From Ptychodera flava (taxonomy: Eukaryota; Hemichordata; Enteropneusta; Ptychoderidae): a stretch of 64,000 nt of DNA. Below, piece by piece: positions 62,109-64,000 of this stretch. The stretch's first letter is position 1; each line of letters starts with the position of its first letter. The notes beneath the pieces were generated by a model. The model ran no database searches. It saw only the letters and a list, made by a program, of their open reading frames with translations, and had not been told where the DNA came from. The stretch covers positions 37,317,263 to 37,381,262 of the forward strand of contig NC_091930.1 of assembly GCF_041260155.1 (NCBI RefSeq), read 5' to 3'. The position numbers were made by a program, and so were the translations under genes.

Positions 62109-62343
62109 GCACAAAGGCGACAAATTTGTCGTCCTCGAAGGTTGCATGTCTTAATATTAATTACACCCAAGGACATCACGAGGACACCAGACGAATATCT
62201 TGTGGCTGGTACCATCATTTACCCGGGAGTTTGTCAATGTAAAATACATTTTGTGTAAGGGATTTCATTTACGGCACAAGCAAACTTAATAAATTAACCT
62301 AAGCACCACGCATATGATGTCTTGTATTTCAATCGTCGTAAGA

Positions 62344-62569
62344 TTAACCGTTTGAGCGCCAAAGTTAATTTTTGTTGCCTTTATGAAATATATGCCAGTC
62401 AATTTTTTTCCAGATTTTTGCCAAAATTTTGATAAAAAAGTATAGTCAATGAAATGCAATGTCAATTAGGTCGAAAACTATCAAAAACATTTCAGAAAAA
62501 AATTATAAAAACTAGTAAAATGTTGCACTAAAAATTTGGCGGGAAAAATTACAGCACTCAAAGGGTTAA
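62344..62569 (-). repeat. TTAA-type MITE family R3, complete copy
   Basis: Bounded by TTAACCGTTTGAG and CTCAAAGGGTTAA, giving TTAA target duplications and ~9-base terminal inverted repeats. It is the reverse complement of the copy in intron 1 of gene A. Confidence 0.8.
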
Positions 62570-62980
62570 TACGATTTGTACTTTGTCGTTGTCCCCTGGT
62601 ATCGTGCAAGAGAGCGTCTCGAAACTAATGACTCATTAGCGTTAGCCTTGATATGTCGAGGAAGTTTGGGAATGCTCTTTCTCAAGATGAAGCAGACCAA
62701 TTCGAACTCAACCTGTCTTAAATTTTTTATACTCAAGCGGAAAACTATATGGAAAATGGTTTACTCTGAAAAAGAATTGTGTTCTGTGGAGGTGAACACC
62801 CGAACTGCAGCTGATATTTAGAGGCACATGCACTCTGTATTATGACCTTTACGCAAAAAGTTATGTTATTTCCGTTTAAAAAACTGCCACGGGTACCCAT
62901 GATTACAGTGTTATTGATTTATAGACAGGATGATTTTCTTTACACTTTGTATGGAAACGTGTGCAAGAAAACCAAACACG

Positions 62981-63175
62981 ATGGAACTAATTTGGGAAAA
63001 ATGGATCTTGATATTTTTTAAATTTCTCAAACGTGTTAGGTGCCCTACAGCTGAATGTTGCAAGTATATTACCAATTACTCATAAAGACAATTGTATAAC
63101 TTAAACGTAAAGCAGATGAGCTTACATTTGCAGATTTTAAACCGACATCACTTCACCATCCAAATTAGTCCTAAT
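62981..63175. repeat. MITE family R2, copy 2
   Basis: Related along its length to 22767-22963, with terminal 'atggaactaatttggga' and 'ccaaattagtcctaat'. Confidence 0.65.
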
Positions 63176-63339
63176 CAAGTCTTAGCCTTTTTGTGACAAG
63201 ACTGTACGCTATTGATTGTTTCTGGTTTCTGCAGTGGGCGTTGATGTACGAATACAATGATTAAGGGGATCTTTGCAATACTTGTTTTATCTAACGCTGG
63301 CTAATAAACTAAGAACTATCTTCACGGTCTCACGTTTTG

Positions 63340-63590
63340 TAACTAGAAAATTTTACTTTTATCCATAGTGTTAACATAGAGATGGTAGCCATTTTTAATT
63401 TCAAATTTCGGTAAATCTCACGTAATTTGTTTAACTAGTACCGACGATTGCATGGTGACTCACACCCCCCCCCACCCAACTAGATTTCTATTATTGACTT
63501 TTGAAGAAAACTGGTGAAAATTGTCTAAGGTAGGTTTGAGGCAAATAAAGTTTAATAAAGTTTAAGTCTTTCAGTTTGGAGGAGCATGCT
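63340..63590 (-). repeat. dispersed repeat family R1, partial reverse copy
   Basis: Shares 'atttcggtaaatct', 'catggtgac', 'attattga.ttttga' and 'tttaagtctttcag' with the other reverse copies. Interrupted by a C-run at 63466-63474. Confidence 0.65.
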
Positions 63591-64000
63591 AAATTGAAAT
63601 TATTTTTTTTATCTTTTCTCATTTTATTGTCATTATTCATATTTTACAGAGAAAAGGTATCCTTAAACGGAGAAAAACATTACATTAAATTGATTATGCT
63701 AACGTATTCCTCTAGCTGACTAGCATGTGGATTCTTCAATTTTTCTATTTTGTACCGTTGAATAAATTCATTTTTCAAAATAATCTTTACAGGCATTACT
63801 GTGCCTCCAGTTACCCAGTATTTATGGATTGACCATTTAGCAAGTAGAATTAAGAGGTCAACCATGTCGCCTTTATCTCCAGGTCTAGTCTCACCTAAGT
63901 CGCAATTAAAAATAATATCTGCCTTTGATAATATAATATTGTGTCCTGTATAATTACTTGCAATATACGAAACATGTTTCCATAAATTTTGTGCTACATC
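63591..64000. other. window end without a recognised gene
   Basis: AT-rich; one 61-codon minus-strand frame (63680-63865) matches nothing I know. Confidence 0.35.

Noticed and set aside
61937-62242. 101-codon frame
   Set aside because: Lies in the 3' untranslated region of gene B, and the matching region of gene A is not open in a related frame.

Overview
The window looks like nuclear DNA from an animal, most likely a marine invertebrate (a hemichordate or other invertebrate deuterostome would fit, but the sequence does not settle it). Genes have GT-AG introns, TATA boxes and polyadenylation signals. Single-exon receptor and transporter genes sit among long AT-rich stretches full of microsatellites, palindromic MITE-like elements and Penelope-like retroelements. 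No rRNA, convincing tRNA, CRISPR array or bacterial operon was seen.

Layout. 1-9 kb is mostly non-coding, with one possible 3'-terminal exon (2309-2500). A class A peptide GPCR of the NPFF/SIFamide/QRFP-receptor type has its whole coding region in one exon at 9170-10411. A very long TATG array fills 11.6-12.3 kb. 12.5-21 kb holds no recognisable gene but several hairpin elements. A foldback-type element with long inverted arms built from ~350-bp sub-repeats spans about 21.1-26.4 kb and carries decayed Penelope-like reverse transcriptase and CXC-type fragments. An SLC35G/EamA-type transporter (minus strand, 26534-27547) follows, with a truncated duplicate pseudogene at 29.6-30.2 kb.

The most interesting content is four small secreted-peptide precursor genes that simple ORF calling misses, because each is split into short exons. 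Two tandem paralogues (called P1 and P2 here; coding 32671-33438 and 35874-37325) each encode a signal peptide, a short spacer and one ten-residue Cys-to-Cys peptide followed by Gly-Lys-Arg: CLLHPAIPFC and CFIHPLAPFC, predicted to be disulphide-cyclised and C-terminally amidated. Two further paralogues (A and B; coding 47692-48843 and 55373-61764) each encode a 66-residue precursor: signal peptide, short acidic propeptide, Lys-Arg site, then a four-cysteine peptide ending in a single Gly (predicted amide). The cysteine-bearing exon is identical in protein sequence between A and B. All four genes have a TATA box and a short non-coding first exon, and intron phases are conserved within each pair. 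I do not recognise either peptide family.

A Penelope-like element (57324-61347) with an inverted second 3' end sits inside the last intron of gene B, and each of its two arms carries a hammerhead-ribozyme core. Dispersed repeats and MITEs of several families, some in inverted pairs, account for much of the remaining DNA.
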